From Huaxiibacter chinensis (GTDB taxonomy: Bacteria > Pseudomonadota > Gammaproteobacteria > Enterobacterales > Enterobacteriaceae), in contig NZ_JAJVHF010000009.1 in NCBI RefSeq assembly GCF_022171985.1, positions 62,001 to 126,000 of the forward strand: 64,000 nt of DNA. The letters run 5' to 3'. Each line of letters opens with the position of its first letter. Within the stretch, counting starts at the first letter, position 1. The notes under the pieces were generated by a model. The model did no database searches, was not told where the DNA came from, and was given only the letters and a program-made list of their open reading frames with translations. The translations under genes and the position numbers were made by a program. Shown one piece after another: positions 45,427 to 59,542 of the stretch.

Positions 45427-46185
45427 TCAGCACAGCTCCAGCTGAACGTTATGATCTTTAATCACCTGCAACACCCCTTCCGGCGGCAGCACATCGGTGT
45501 AGACCGCATTAACCATGCTAATACTGCCCATATTGACCATTGCGTTACGGCCAAATTTTGAATGGTCGACGACCAGCATGACGTGCCGGGAATTATCGAT
45601 AATGGCGCGCTTGGTACGCACCTCGTGATAATCAAACTCCAGCAGTGAGCCGTCGCTGTCGATACCGCTGATGCCGAGGATGCCGAAATCCAGACGGAAC
45701 TGTGAGATAAAATCGAGCGTGGCTTCGCCAATGATCCCGCCGTCACGGCTTCGTAGTTCCCCGCCGGCTAGAATGATGCGGAAGTCATCTTTCTGCATCA
45801 GCGTGTTAGCCACGTTCAGGTTATTGGTGACGATGCGTAAATTCTCGTGGCTCAGCAACGCATGAGCCACGGCTTCCGGCGTCGTGCCAATATCAATAAA
45901 CAGCGTCGCGCCGTTCGGGATTTGGCTGGCGACTTTGCGGGCGATACGCTCTTTTTCGGCCGTCTGCGTGGCCTTACGATCGTGCCAGGAGGTGTTAACC
46001 GAGCTTGACGGGAGCGCCGCGCCGCCATGATGACGAAGAATGCGATTCTGATCGGCGAGATCGTTTAAATCACGACGGATGGTCTGCGGGCTGACGGCGA
46101 ATTGCTCGACCAGCTCTTCCGTACTGACGTATCCCTGTTTTTTAACCAGCTCGATAATGGCGTCATGACGCTGTGTTTGTTTCAT
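45427..46185 (-). CDS. glpR: Glycerol-3-phosphate regulon repressor GlpR
   Basis: GlpR is a DeoR-family repressor released by glycerol-3-phosphate. The N-terminal helix-turn-helix (STEELVEQFAVSPQTIRRDL) and the DeoR effector domain (FIDIGTTPEAVAHAL, GGIIGEATLDF) are clear. The start at 46185 (MKQTQRHDAIIELV) gives 252 residues, as in E. coli. A longer frame to 46221 overlaps glpG. It follows glpG by 16 bases and its likely operators lie before glpD. Confidence 0.97.
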   Translation of the reverse strand: MKQTQRHDAIIELVKKQGYVSTEELVEQFAVSPQTIRRDLNDLADQNRILRHHGGAALPSSSVNTSWHDRKATQTAEKERIARKVASQIPNGATLFIDIGTTPEAVAHALLSHENLRIVTNNLNVANTLMQKDDFRIILAGGELRSRDGGIIGEATLDFISQFRLDFGILGISGIDSDGSLLEFDYHEVRTKRAIIDNSRHVMLVVDHSKFGRNAMVNMGSISMVNAVYTDVLPPEGVLQVIKDHNVQLELC

Positions 46186-46201
46186 GAAATATCCCAGGAA
46201 A

Positions 46202-47032
46202 TTATGTTCGTTTTCGCGCATTCAGCGTATCGGCCAGGGCCATAGCCAGCCCGACGGCCAGCCCCGTGACGTGTGCGCCATTGGCGATAGACATCCCAAA
46301 CAGATCAAACCATCCGGCGATCAGCCAGACGACGGCAAAGATGATTAAACCCCGTTGTAAGAAGATGCCGCTTTCGGGATCGCGTTCGCCCCGAAGCCAG
46401 GCATAGCCCATCAACGCGTAAACCACGCCGGATAACCCACCAAACCATGGTCCACTAAATTTATGCTGCACATAGCCACTGAGCAGCGCACTGATAATGG
46501 TGATGACAATCAGCTTTCCACTGCCGAGGCGCTTCTCGACCAGCCCGCCGAGATACCACCACCACAGCAGGTTGAACAGAATATGCAGCACGGAGAAGTG
46601 CATCAGCGCATGGGTAAAGTAGCGCCAGACGTCAAATTGCAGCGAGGGATCGTAAGGCCAGGCCAGCGCCACCATCACGCTTTGATCGCCCACCACGTTC
46701 ATGATGATGAACACCAGAATGCAGGCTGCCATCAGGAGTAGCGTAAAGGGTCCGGCTCGTTCGCGAATGGTGGCGAGAAACGGAAAACGACTGTACTGCA
46801 AACCGCTGTCCGTCTGGCCCGCGTGCCAACTTGCGGCCAGGTAACGGGGGTCGCCCGGGTTCTCAAGAAAGCGTGCCAGCTCCGCATTCACCCGGTTTGC
46901 CTGGCTTTCATCCGCCAGCCAGACATCAGTTTGCGTATGCTGTTGAATTGTCAGGATAACACCCTGCGTCGCCATATAGTCGACAAACGCCTGGGCGACG
47001 CGTGGGTTGGTAAAAGAGGTGATCATCAACAT
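46202..47032 (-). CDS. glpG: Rhomboid intramembrane protease GlpG
   Basis: GlpG is a serine protease that cleaves within membranes. A cytoplasmic N-terminal domain precedes six transmembrane helices. The catalytic Ser201 lies in [14 protein letters not shown] and His254 in [11 protein letters not shown], by the E. coli numbering with the same length of 276. The [19 protein letters not shown] region is conserved. The start at 47032 ([15 protein letters not shown]) is chosen over a longer frame. It lies between glpE and glpR. Confidence 0.96.
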   Translation of the reverse strand: MLMITSFTNPRVAQAFVDYMATQGVILTIQQHTQTDVWLADESQANRVNAELARFLENPGDPRYLAASWHAGQTDSGLQYSRFPFLATIRERAGPFTLLLMAACILVFIIMNVVGDQSVMVALAWPYDPSLQFDVWRYFTHALMHFSVLHILFNLLWWWYLGGLVEKRLGSGKLIVITIISALLSGYVQHKFSGPWFGGLSGVVYALMGYAWLRGERDPESGIFLQRGLIIFAVVWLIAGWFDLFGMSIANGAHVTGLAVGLAMALADTLNARKRT

Positions 47033-47079
47033 GGGCGGCGGTCGCTTATTTCCACACAAAAGGGGACAGTATAGTGATA

Positions 47080-47412
47080 TTAACCGCCAAATGCGTGCTC
47101 AACTTCCGCCGGGAAATGGCGATGCCAGGCATCAAACCCGCCGTCCACGCTGTACACCGCGTCATAACCCTGTTGCAACAGGTACTGCGCAGCACCTTTG
47201 CTGCTGTTGCCGTGGTAGCACATCACCATGACAGGCGTGTCAAAGTCGTTATCGCGCATAAACGCGCCCAGAGTGTCATTGGTCAGATGAAACGCCCCTG
47301 GCGTATGGCCCATCGCATAGCTTTGCGGATCGCGAATATCCACCAGCACCGCAGTGCCCTGATGCATTTTCTGATGGGCTTCTTCAACGTTAATACATTC
47401 AAACTGATCCAT
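47080..47412 (-). CDS. glpE: Thiosulfate sulfurtransferase GlpE
   Basis: GlpE is a single-domain rhodanese that transfers sulfur from thiosulfate to cyanide or thioredoxin in vitro. The active-site Cys65 lies in [10 protein letters not shown], and the family CH2A stretch [13 protein letters not shown] is present. It is 110 residues against 108 in E. coli, with a slightly different C-terminus. It is the first gene of glpEGR and diverges from glpD, with a 750-base repeat-filled gap between. Confidence 0.96.
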   Translation of the reverse strand: MDQFECINVEEAHQKMHQGTAVLVDIRDPQSYAMGHTPGAFHLTNDTLGAFMRDNDFDTPVMVMCYHGNSSKGAAQYLLQQGYDAVYSVDGGFDAWHRHFPAEVEHAFGG

Positions 47413-47454
47413 GGCGTTCTCTTTGGTTGTTCAGGTTTAGTGCGGTTATTTCCC

Positions 47455-48003
47455 CTCACCCTACCCCTCTCCCGGGGGGAGAGGGAATGGTGTGGTGCGG
47501 TCTTTTAGCCCGTTCCCTGCCGGAAATTTTCCCCCTCTTCCGTGGGAGAGGGCCGGGGTGAGGGCATCAGCCCGCTCCCTGCTAGTAAGTGCTTAGTCTT
47601 TCCCCCTCTCCCGTGGGAGAGGGCCGGGGTGACGGCATCAGCCCGCTCTCTGCCGGTAAGGGCTCAGCCTTTCCCCTCTCCCGTGGGAGAGGGCCGGGGT
47701 GAGGGCATCAAACCGCTCTCTGCCGGTAAGGGCTCTGCCTTTCCCCCTCTCCCGTGGGAGAGAGCCGGGGTGAGGACATCAGCCCACTCCCTGCCGGTAA
47801 GGGCTCAGCCTTTCCCCCTCTCCCGTGGGAGAGGGTCGGGGTGAGGGCATCAGACCGCTCTCTGCCGATAAGGGCTCAGCCTTTCCCCCTCTCCCGTGGG
47901 AGAGGGTCGGGGTGAGGGCATCAGCCCACTCCCTGCCGGTAAGGGCTCAGCCTTTTCCCCCTCTCCCGTGGGAGAGGGCTGGGGTGAGGGCATCAGACCG
48001 CAT
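47455..48003 (+). repeat. Eight tandem units of about 71 bp with CCCTCTCCC palindromes
   Basis: Palindromes of the form CCCTCTCCCGTGGGAGAGGG start at about 47465, 47533, 47604, 47674, 47745, 47816, 47887 and 47959, so the spacings are 68, 71, 70, 71, 71, 71 and 72. Each is followed by GCCGGGGTGAGGGCATCAG and a variable CCGCTCTCTGCCGGTAAGG stretch. The first copy is the most diverged. No protein is likely here, since open frames only translate the repeat. It fills most of the glpE-glpD gap. Confidence 0.93.
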
Positions 48004-48084
48004 TATGTTACCCCGTAGTGTACGTCCTGGCGGCAGGTATGCGCCATTATGTTATCTCTATCACTCAAAATTGTTTTTTTGATG

Positions 48085-48113
48085 TTACCAAAAACGCGTT
48101 CCTTTGCTATTAT
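48085..48113 (+). promoter_or_regulatory. glpD promoter
   Basis: A -35-like TTACCA (48085-48090) and a -10-like TATTAT (48108-48113) are separated by exactly 17 bases. The -10 overlaps the first GlpR operator. Confidence 0.65.
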
Positions 48114-48130
48114 GAGCGATATCGAACATT
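48111..48130 (+). promoter_or_regulatory. GlpR operator 1 of glpD
   Basis: TATGAGCGATATCGAACATT fits the GlpR consensus WATGTTCGWTAWCGAACATW, with a perfect right half. It overlaps the -10 element, so binding would block transcription. Confidence 0.75.
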
Positions 48131-48150
48131 TATGAGCTTTAACGAAAGTG
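48131..48150 (+). promoter_or_regulatory. GlpR operator 2 of glpD
   Basis: TATGAGCTTTAACGAAAGTG is a weaker operator directly adjoining operator 1 in the same 20-base register. This tandem arrangement is typical for glpD in enterobacteria. Confidence 0.6.
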
Positions 48151-48162
48151 CATGAGGGTGAC

Positions 48163-49671
48163 ATGGAAACCAAAGATCTGATTGTGATAGGCGGTGGTAT
48201 CAACGGTGCTGGTATCGCGGCAGATGCCGCAGGACGCGGGTTATCCGTACTGATGCTGGAAGCCAACGATCTCGCGTGTGCGACCTCATCTGCCAGTTCT
48301 AAATTAATCCACGGTGGCCTGCGCTACCTTGAACACTACGAATTCCGCCTGGTCAGCGAAGCGCTGGCTGAACGTGAAGTGCTGCTTAAAATGGCCCCTC
48401 ACCTGGCGATCCCCATGCGTTTTCGTTTGCCTCATCGCCCGCATTTACGCCCGGCCTGGATGATTCGCATTGGTCTCTTTATGTACGACCACCTGGGTAA
48501 ACGGACCAGCCTGCCGGGTTCTGCCGGTTTGCGTTTTGGCGCAGAATCGGTTCTGAAACCGGAAATCGTGCGCGGATTCGAATATTCCGACTGCTGGGTG
48601 GATGATGCCCGTCTGGTGCTGGCGAATGCCCAGATGGTCGTGAAGAAAAACGGTGAGGTGAAAACCCGCACCCGCGCGACTGCAGCGCGTCGTGAAAACG
48701 GGCTGTGGATTGTAGAAGCAGAAGATATCGATACGGGCGAAAAATTTAGCTGGCAGGCGCGTGGTCTGGTGAATGCTACCGGCCCGTGGGTCAAAGAATT
48801 CTTTGATGATGGCATGCACTTGCCTTCTCCGTACGGCATTCGTCTGATCAAAGGCAGCCACATTGTGGTGCCGCGCGTACATACGCAGAAGCAGGCCTAC
48901 ATTCTGCAAAACGAAGATAAACGCATCGTTTTTGTGATCCCGTGGATGGACGAGTTTTCCATTATTGGCACCACCGACGTGGAGTACAACGGCGATCCGA
49001 AAAGCGTTGAGATCGACGAGAAAGAGATTGGCTATCTGCTCAACGTGTATAACGCCCACTTTAAAAAACAGCTTGGCCGTGACGATATTGTCTGGACTTA
49101 CTCTGGCGTGCGTCCGTTGTGCGATGACGAATCTGATTCACCGCAGGCCATTACCCGTGATTACACGCTCGATATTCATGACGTAGACGGCAAAGCACCG
49201 CTGCTCTCAGTATTTGGCGGTAAGCTGACAACGTATCGCAAGCTGGCGGAGCATGCGCTGGAGAAACTGACCCCGTATTATAAGGGCATCGGTCCGGCGT
49301 GGACGAAAGAGGCGACGTTGCCAGGCGGCGATATCGGCAGCGATCGTGATGATTACGCGGCTAAATTGCGTCGTCGTTACCCGTTTATTACTGAATCTAT
49401 GGCACGCCATTTTGCCCGCACCTATGGCAGTAACACGGCGCTGATTCTTGGGGAAGCACAACAGCTGACGGATTTGGGCGAGCATTTCGGTCATGAACTT
49501 TACGAGGCGGAACTGCGCTACCTGGTTGAACACGAGTGGGTGCGTCGACTGGACGATGCGATCTGGCGTCGCACCAAGGAAGGTATGTGGCTGGATGCAG
49601 AGCAGCAGTCACGCGTGGCGCAATGGCTGGTCCGTAACGCACGAAAGGGTGAGCTGTCGCTGGCGTCGTGA
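48163..49671 (+). CDS. glpD: Aerobic glycerol-3-phosphate dehydrogenase
   Basis: GlpD is a membrane-associated FAD enzyme oxidising glycerol-3-phosphate to dihydroxyacetone phosphate and passing electrons to ubiquinone. The FAD-binding VIGGGINGAGIAADAAGRG lies at about residues 8-26. Other conserved stretches are SSKLIHGGLRYLEHYEF and SVFGGKLTTYRKLAE. The start at 48163 (METKDLIVIGGG) is preferred to an ATG at 48148, giving 502 residues against 501. It is controlled by two tandem GlpR operators and flanked on both sides by repeat arrays. Confidence 0.97.
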   Translation: METKDLIVIGGGINGAGIAADAAGRGLSVLMLEANDLACATSSASSKLIHGGLRYLEHYEFRLVSEALAEREVLLKMAPHLAIPMRFRLPHRPHLRPAWMIRIGLFMYDHLGKRTSLPGSAGLRFGAESVLKPEIVRGFEYSDCWVDDARLVLANAQMVVKKNGEVKTRTRATAARRENGLWIVEAEDIDTGEKFSWQARGLVNATGPWVKEFFDDGMHLPSPYGIRLIKGSHIVVPRVHTQKQAYILQNEDKRIVFVIPWMDEFSIIGTTDVEYNGDPKSVEIDEKEIGYLLNVYNAHFKKQLGRDDIVWTYSGVRPLCDDESDSPQAITRDYTLDIHDVDGKAPLLSVFGGKLTTYRKLAEHALEKLTPYYKGIGPAWTKEATLPGGDIGSDRDDYAAKLRRRYPFITESMARHFARTYGSNTALILGEAQQLTDLGEHFGHELYEAELRYLVEHEWVRRLDDAIWRRTKEGMWLDAEQQSRVAQWLVRNARKGELSLAS

Positions 49672-49682
49672 TGTTTTGTGCG

Positions 49683-49850
49683 GTCTGATGCCCTCACCCC
49701 GGCCCTCTCCCACGGGGAGAGGGAGAAAATACATCGTGCGGTCTGGTGCCCTCACCCCAGCCCTCTCCCACAGGGAGAGGGAGAAAATGCATCGTGCGGT
49801 CTGATGCCCTCACCCCAGCCCTCTCCCACAGGGAGAGGGTGCAGACATTA
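49683..49850 (-). repeat. Three tandem 58-bp units of the CCCTCTCCC family, reverse orientation
   Basis: GTCTGATGCCCTCACCCC begins at 49683, 49741 (GTCTGGTG variant) and 49799, each followed by a CCCTCTCCCACxGGGAGAGGG palindrome. This is the same family as before glpD but with the tail on the other side, so the two arrays face each other across glpD. The unit is shorter (58 against 71) because its spacer is different. Confidence 0.9.
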
Positions 49851-49876
49851 AAAAAGGCAACTTACGTTGCCTTTTT
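49851..49876. terminator. Bidirectional terminator between glpD and glgP
   Basis: AAAAAGGCAAC (49851-49861) and GTTGCCTTTTT (49866-49876) form an 11-base-pair stem around TTAC with A and T runs, ending both convergent genes. Confidence 0.88.
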
Positions 49877-49924
49877 GCTTTTACCTCGTTGCCTTTTTGC
49901 TTTTACCTCATTGCTTTTTTGCTT
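49866..49924. repeat. Short tandem duplication of the terminator tail
   Basis: GTTGCCTTTTTGCTTTTACC with TC following (22 bases) occurs at 49866-49887 and 49888-49909. A third, shortened copy (ATTGCTTTTTTGCTTTTA) reaches the glgP stop. It looks like slippage duplication of the right arm of the terminator. Confidence 0.8.
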
Positions 49925-53824
<3,900 letters not shown>

Positions 53825-53825
<1 letters not shown>

Positions 53826-55120
53826 TATCGCTCCTGTTTGACCTGCAGTTTACGCAGCATTTCACGCGTCACCAGCACGATGCCTTCCTCAGAACGGTAG
53901 AAACGGCGGGCATCTTCTTCCGCGTTCTCCCCAATCACCATGCCTTCCGGAATCACGCACGCGCGGTCAATGACGCAGCGGCGTAAACGGCATGAACGCC
54001 CTACCCACACATCGGGAAGCAGCACCGATGAATCAATATTACAGAACGAATTGACCCTCACCCGCGGGAAGAGGACGGACTGCACGACCACCGATCCAGA
54101 AATAATGCAGCCGCCCGAGACCAGCGAGTTCAGCGTCATCCCATGGCTGCCAGAGCGATCCTGGACGAACTTCGCGGGCGGTAACGATTCCATATGCGTG
54201 CGAATCGGCCAGTTTTGGTCATACATATCCAGTTCAGGGGTGACAGAAGCCAGATCCAGGTTCGCCTTCCAGTAGGCTTCAAGCGTACCGACGTCACGCC
54301 AGTAAGGTTCAGCATCCTTGTCCGACTGCACGCAGGACAAGGTGAAGGGGTGAGCATACGCCTCGCCCGTGGTCGTAATTTTTGGAATGATGTCTTTGCC
54401 GAAGTCGTGGCTGGAGTTTTCATCCTTGTCATCTTCTTCCAGCAGTTCGAACAGGTAATCCGCATCGAAGATATAGATCCCCATGCTGGCGAGCGCTTTG
54501 GTGTCATCATCAGGCATCGTCGGCGGGACGGCGGGTTTCTCCACGAAATCGATGATTTTATCGTCGCTGTCCACGTGCATTACGCCAAACGCGGTTGCCT
54601 CGGCGACCGGCACCGGCAGGCACGCCACGGTACAACGCGCCCCTTTTTCGACATGGTCGATAAGCATGTGGGAGTAGTCTTGCTTGTAGATATGATCGCC
54701 CGCGAGGATCACGATGTATTCCGCGTTATACCGGCGAATGATGTCCAGGTTCTGTGTTACCGCATCCGCCGTTCCGCGATACCAGTTTTCACCGTGAACG
54801 CGCTGCTGGGCAGGAAGCAGATCGACAAATTCATTCATCTCTTCGCTGAAAAATGACCAGCCGCGCTGTATGTGCTGTACCAGCGTGTGCGACTGGTATT
54901 GGGTGATCACGCCAATACGACGAATACCCGAATTCAGGCAGTTGGACAGCGCAAAATCGATGATGCGAAACTTACCACCAAAGTGAACGGCCGGTTTGGC
55001 GCGCTTGATGGTCAAATCTTTCAGTCGGGTACCACGTCCGCCCGCAAGAATCAGGGCAACCGTTTTTAATGGTAGCTGGCGTGCCAACATTAAGGGATCG
55101 TTCTTCTCTAATCTAACCAT
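53825..55120 (-). CDS. glgC: Glucose-1-phosphate adenylyltransferase
   Basis: GlgC makes ADP-glucose from ATP and glucose-1-phosphate, the regulated step of glycogen synthesis, activated by fructose-1,6-bisphosphate and inhibited by AMP in enterics. The nucleotide-binding [13 protein letters not shown] lies near residues 26-38, FVEKPA near 195 and a C-terminal left-handed beta-helix follows. The start at 55120 ([15 protein letters not shown]) gives 431 residues, as in E. coli. It overlaps the glgX stop by eight bases. Confidence 0.97.
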
Positions 55121-57107
55121 GACTAACTCCTTTTTTATCATCCTGGAACACGCACACTCCGTGCGCAGGTCCATGCCAGACAGCCATTACTACCGGATTA
55201 TCCGCTCCGGCAAAGGGAGAAATGGCACGCCATTCCCCGTCAGGTAAAACAATCTCAGCGACGTTATCCGTCGCGTTAAACGTGATAAGCCATCTGCCCG
55301 AAAGCAGGATTTGCAGACGTGGTATACCCTGTTGCCACTCTTGCGCGCTCAGAGGCTGCGCGCGGTCATTCAGCCAGAGTACGTTGCCGTCACCCTCTTC
55401 CCACCACTGATTCGCGGTGAGCGCCGGGATTTGCTGGCGGAGATGAATCAATGCGGCGGTGAAATGAATCAAGCCGTTGTTCGCTTCACGCCAGTCAAGC
55501 CAGGTCAACGCGTTGTCCTGGCAATACGCATTGTTGTTACCGTGCTGGCTATGACCGTGTTCATCCCCTGCCAGTAACATCGGTGTCCCTTGCGAAAGCA
55601 ATAACGTGGACAGCAACGCGTGTACGCTGGCCCGGCGGCGTTCGATAATGTCCTGACTGCCGCCTAGCCCTTCTATACCATGGTTAAAGCTATGGTTATT
55701 GTTAGTCCCATCGCGATTTTCTTCACCGTTTGCCTCATTGTGTTTCTGATTGAAACAAACGCAGTCGCGAAGGGTAAAACCATCATGTGCCGTCACCAGA
55801 TTGACGCTCGCCGACGGCAATCTGCCGTCGTGCCTGAAAACATCGCTGGAAGCCGCAACCCGCCCGGCGAATTCGCCGAGTGAGAGGTTCTTTTCCAGCC
55901 AGAAGCGTCGCACCGCATCGCGAAAATGGTCATTCCACTCCGCAAACAGCGGGGGAAAATTCCCCACCTGATAACCGCCTTCACCAATATCCCAGGGCTC
56001 AGCGATCAACTTGACGCGCGAAAGCACCGGGCAATTTTTAATGGCTTCAAAGAGCGGAGCCTGCGGGCTGAATTCTGGCGTACGCCCCATAACCGACGCT
56101 AAATCAAAGCGGAAACCGTCCACGTGGTAGGTTTCGACCCAGTATTTCAGGCACTCATATGCGTAGTTCATCACCTCAGGATGGCTGAGGTTGAGCGTGT
56201 TACCGCAACCGGTCCAGTTGTGGTAATCACCATCTTCCCTGATCCAATAATAGCTACGGTTATCAATTCCGCGCTGTGAAAGCGTGGGCCCTTCAACCTC
56301 CAGCTCAGCACTGTGGTTCAGCACGATATCCAGAATGACCTCGATGCCGGCCTGGTGGAGTGCTTTTACCGCATCACGAAATTCGTCCCGGGCTTTATCC
56401 GGATGCGAGGCGTAGCGCGGGTCGAGGGCAAATATCGCCAGCGGGTTATAGCCCCAATAGTTGGTTAACCCCAGCCGCAGCAGACGAGGCTCCGAGGCAA
56501 AATGTGCCACGGGAAGGAGCTCAAGCGTGGTAATGCCAAGCTGTTTTAAATAGGCGATCATCACCGGATGACCAAGCGCTTTATAGGTCCCACGAATCCC
56601 TTCAGGGATAGCGGGATGAAGGTATGTCAGCCCTTTGACGTGAGCTTCGTAAATAACGGTATTGCCCCACGGGATGGCGGGCGGGGCATCGTCCTCCCAG
56701 TCGTAGGTATCGCTGACGACGACGCTGCGCGGTGCGACACCTGCACTATCGCGGGGATCGGGTTCATGCTCGCCATCCTGAAGCAGGGGATCGTCTCTGA
56801 CCTCTCCCTCCACGCGCAGCGCGCAGGGATCGATCAGCAGCTTCGCGGGATTAAAACGCAGCCCCTTTTCAGGCTCCCAGGGACCATAGACGCGATATCC
56901 ATAACGCAGCCCTGGCTTTGCCCCCTCCAGATAGCCATGCCAGCGATCGCCGCTGCGGGCTGGCAGCTCATAGCGCTGCTCGTTGCCTTTACTGTCAAAT
57001 ACGCAAAGATCGACGCGCTCTGCATCGGCAGAAAAAAGGGTGAAATTCACGCCTTTACCATCGAAATGGGCGCCAAGCAGGGCTGGATTACCCGCGATAA
57101 TTTTCAT
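55113..57107 (-). CDS. glgX: Glycogen debranching enzyme
   Basis: GlgX is a GH13 isoamylase-type enzyme that hydrolyses alpha-1,6 branches left by GlgP. It has an N-terminal CBM48-like domain and a catalytic barrel with [14 protein letters not shown] (nucleophile Asp) and [15 protein letters not shown] (acid Glu), then [13 protein letters not shown]. It is 664 residues against about 657 in E. coli, with the difference towards the C-terminus ([11 protein letters not shown]). It overlaps glgB by four bases (ATGA) and glgC by eight. Confidence 0.96.
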   Translation of the reverse strand: MKIIAGNPALLGAHFDGKGVNFTLFSADAERVDLCVFDSKGNEQRYELPARSGDRWHGYLEGAKPGLRYGYRVYGPWEPEKGLRFNPAKLLIDPCALRVEGEVRDDPLLQDGEHEPDPRDSAGVAPRSVVVSDTYDWEDDAPPAIPWGNTVIYEAHVKGLTYLHPAIPEGIRGTYKALGHPVMIAYLKQLGITTLELLPVAHFASEPRLLRLGLTNYWGYNPLAIFALDPRYASHPDKARDEFRDAVKALHQAGIEVILDIVLNHSAELEVEGPTLSQRGIDNRSYYWIREDGDYHNWTGCGNTLNLSHPEVMNYAYECLKYWVETYHVDGFRFDLASVMGRTPEFSPQAPLFEAIKNCPVLSRVKLIAEPWDIGEGGYQVGNFPPLFAEWNDHFRDAVRRFWLEKNLSLGEFAGRVAASSDVFRHDGRLPSASVNLVTAHDGFTLRDCVCFNQKHNEANGEENRDGTNNNHSFNHGIEGLGGSQDIIERRRASVHALLSTLLLSQGTPMLLAGDEHGHSQHGNNNAYCQDNALTWLDWREANNGLIHFTAALIHLRQQIPALTANQWWEEGDGNVLWLNDRAQPLSAQEWQQGIPRLQILLSGRWLITFNATDNVAEIVLPDGEWRAISPFAGADNPVVMAVWHGPAHGVCVFQDDKKGVSHG

Positions 57108-59293
57108 TCGTCACCCTCCCGAACAAACCAGACGGTCGCCAGCGGCGGTAATGTCACGCTCAGGGAGTTTGGCCGGCCATGGCTATCCTGGGCATCGCTT
57201 TGGACGAGGCCGCCGTTACCCGCGTTACTGCCGTGGTAATGGCTGGAGTCGGTATTCAGGATTTCACGCCATCTGCCGGGCTGGTTGATCCCGAAACGAT
57301 AATGCTCGCGCGGGATAGGGGTAAAATTGCTGGCGACGATGATCTCGTTACCCGCTTTGTCACGACGCACAAATACAAACACCGAACGTTCATGGTCGTC
57401 GACGACCAGCCATTCGAACCCGTAGGAGTCAAAATCCATCTCGTGCAGCGCCTTATGCTGACGATAGGTCAGGTTCAGATCGCGCACCAGCCGCTGCACG
57501 CCGTGGTGCCAGTTATCGCCGCCTTCCAGTAAATGCCAGTCGAGACTGGTGTCATGGTTCCACTCGCGGCCCTGGGCAAATTCATTGCCCATAAACATCA
57601 GTTTTTTACCCGGGAAGGCGAACATCCAGCCGTAATAGGCGCGCAGGTTGGCGAATCGTTGCCATGCATCGCCTGGCATGCGGTCAAGGATGGATTTTTT
57701 ACCGTGCACGACTTCATCGTGAGAGAGCGGCAGAACAAAGTTTTCGGTGCTGTTGTAGAGCATTCCGAAGGTCAATTTGTCGTGGTGGTACTGGCGGTAG
57801 ATGGGATCCAGCTTGAAATAGTCCAGCGTGTCGTGCATCCAGCCCAGATTCCACTTGTACCAGAAACCCAGCCCGCCCATTGACGGAGGCCGTGATACGC
57901 CAGGGAAATCGGTCGACTCTTCCGCCATGGTGACCGCACCGGGCACCTGCTCGCCCAGCACGCGGTTGGTGGTTCGCAGAAACTCAATGGCCTCGAGGTT
58001 TTCACGACCGCCGAACTCGTTTGGGATCCACTCCCCCTCTTTTCGGCTGTAGTCGCGATAAATCATCGACGCCACCGCATCCACGCGCAGCGCGTCGATG
58101 CCGAAACGCTCTACCCAGTAAAGCGCGTTACCCACCAGATAGTTGGTCACTTCACGTCGACCATAGTTATAAATCAGGGTATTCCAGTCCTGATGATACC
58201 CTTCGCGCGGATCGCTGTGCTCATAGAGATCGGTGCCGTCAAACTCGGACAGCGCAAAGTCGTCTGACGGGAAATGGCCCGGCACCCAGTCAAGGATGAC
58301 GCTTAACCCGGCGGCATGGGCGGCCTGGATGAAATAGCGGAAATCATCGCGCGTGCCGAAGCGGCGCGTCGGCGCGTACAGCCCCGTAGGCTGATATCCC
58401 CAGCTGCCATCAAAGGGGTGCTCATTGATCGGCAGCAGTTCGAGATGGGTAAAGCCCATCCATTTCGCGTATGGCACCAGCTGGTCCGCCAGTTCGCGAT
58501 AGCTGAGCCAGAAGTTGTTGTCCGTATGACGACGCCAGGAGCCTAAGTGCACCTCATAGATTGAGATGGGCGCATCGAAGTTATTCGCCTGTTTACGCTC
58601 CTCGCTCTGCTCGATTTTTTCCGGCAAGCCGCAGATCAGCGAAGCCGTGTCAGGACGCATTTGCGCTTCAAAAGCGTAAGGGTCGGCCTTCACGCGCAGG
58701 TTGCCGTTTGCGTCGATCATTTCATATTTATATAACTGCCCGTTGTGTGCACCGGGGATAAACAGCTCCCAGATACCTGACTCACGGCGCAGACGCATTG
58801 GATGACGGCGGCCGTCCCAGTAGTTGAACTGCCCGACGACGGAGACACGCTGAGCGTTTGGGGCCCATACGGAGAAGCGTGTGCCGGTGACGCCATCCAT
58901 GGTATCAGCATGGGCGCCCAGGGTTTCGTAGGGGCGAAGATGGGTCCCTTCAGACAGCAGCCAGGCATCCATCTCCTGGATAAGCGGCCCAAAGCTATAA
59001 GGATCGTCGATCAGATTTTCATGACCATGCCAGTTAACAGCAAGCTGATAACGGAACACATTTTTACGGCGGGGGATGACCCCGGAAAAGAATCCTCGTG
59101 AGTCGAGGCATTCCAGTTTGCCCACCTTACGCCCGGTTTTAGGTTCAATCACCCATACTTCCGTGGCATCAGGCAGCAGTGCGCGGACTTCCAGTCCGCT
59201 CTCTGTACGGTGCATGCCCAGTACAGAAAAGGGGTCGGCAAAGTGACCTGCAATTAGCGCATTTATCACGTCTCTATCTACTCGATCGGACAT
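57104..59293 (-). CDS. glgB: 1,4-alpha-glucan branching enzyme
   Basis: GlgB introduces alpha-1,6 branches into glycogen. It has N1 and CBM48 domains and a GH13 catalytic domain with Asp405 in [11 protein letters not shown], Glu458 in AEESTDFP and Asp526 in [11 protein letters not shown] (E. coli numbering). The start at 59293 ([20 protein letters not shown]) is taken because AGGAT is well placed, whereas ATG 59302 sits directly on it. That gives 729 residues against 728. It is the first gene of glgBXCAP. The 249 bases to asd hold the glgBX promoter region and the asd terminator. Confidence 0.96.
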   Translation of the reverse strand: MSDRVDRDVINALIAGHFADPFSVLGMHRTESGLEVRALLPDATEVWVIEPKTGRKVGKLECLDSRGFFSGVIPRRKNVFRYQLAVNWHGHENLIDDPYSFGPLIQEMDAWLLSEGTHLRPYETLGAHADTMDGVTGTRFSVWAPNAQRVSVVGQFNYWDGRRHPMRLRRESGIWELFIPGAHNGQLYKYEMIDANGNLRVKADPYAFEAQMRPDTASLICGLPEKIEQSEERKQANNFDAPISIYEVHLGSWRRHTDNNFWLSYRELADQLVPYAKWMGFTHLELLPINEHPFDGSWGYQPTGLYAPTRRFGTRDDFRYFIQAAHAAGLSVILDWVPGHFPSDDFALSEFDGTDLYEHSDPREGYHQDWNTLIYNYGRREVTNYLVGNALYWVERFGIDALRVDAVASMIYRDYSRKEGEWIPNEFGGRENLEAIEFLRTTNRVLGEQVPGAVTMAEESTDFPGVSRPPSMGGLGFWYKWNLGWMHDTLDYFKLDPIYRQYHHDKLTFGMLYNSTENFVLPLSHDEVVHGKKSILDRMPGDAWQRFANLRAYYGWMFAFPGKKLMFMGNEFAQGREWNHDTSLDWHLLEGGDNWHHGVQRLVRDLNLTYRQHKALHEMDFDSYGFEWLVVDDHERSVFVFVRRDKAGNEIIVASNFTPIPREHYRFGINQPGRWREILNTDSSHYHGSNAGNGGLVQSDAQDSHGRPNSLSVTLPPLATVWFVREGDE

Positions 59294-59499
59294 GGTATTC
59301 ATCCTGTTTTTTTTATGTCGCCCTATTTAAGCGCTCCGGTGCGACTTTTAATGTGACCTGAACGGTGCAGCACAATGTGCATCCTCTCTGCTCCGTCCTA
59401 CCCTCAGGTAAGAAGTAATTCTTCCTTAAAGCATAGCCAACGCTCTAAATGACTCCTGATAAAAAATAAGACATATGCGTTTTACTCCATGTTATACGC

Positions 59500-59527
59500 G
59501 TAAAAAGGGGGTGAAATTCACCCCCTC
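59500..59527 (-). terminator. asd terminator
   Basis: On the minus strand GGGGGTG and CACCCCC form a seven-base-pair stem around a five-base loop, followed by TTTTTA. It ends asd, 15 bases beyond its stop codon. Confidence 0.82.
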
Positions 59528-59542
59528 TTTGTTTCAGATATT

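Noticed and set aside
47455..48003. CRISPR array
   Set aside because: The whole unit, including the part that would be a spacer, is repeated with little change; the palindrome is of REP type and no cas genes are nearby.
47542..48082. Two overlapping open frames on the plus strand (MGEGRGEGI-type repeats)
   Set aside because: They only translate the 71-bp palindromic units, with no ribosome-binding sites and a repetitive peptide; they are artefacts of a GC-rich tandem repeat.
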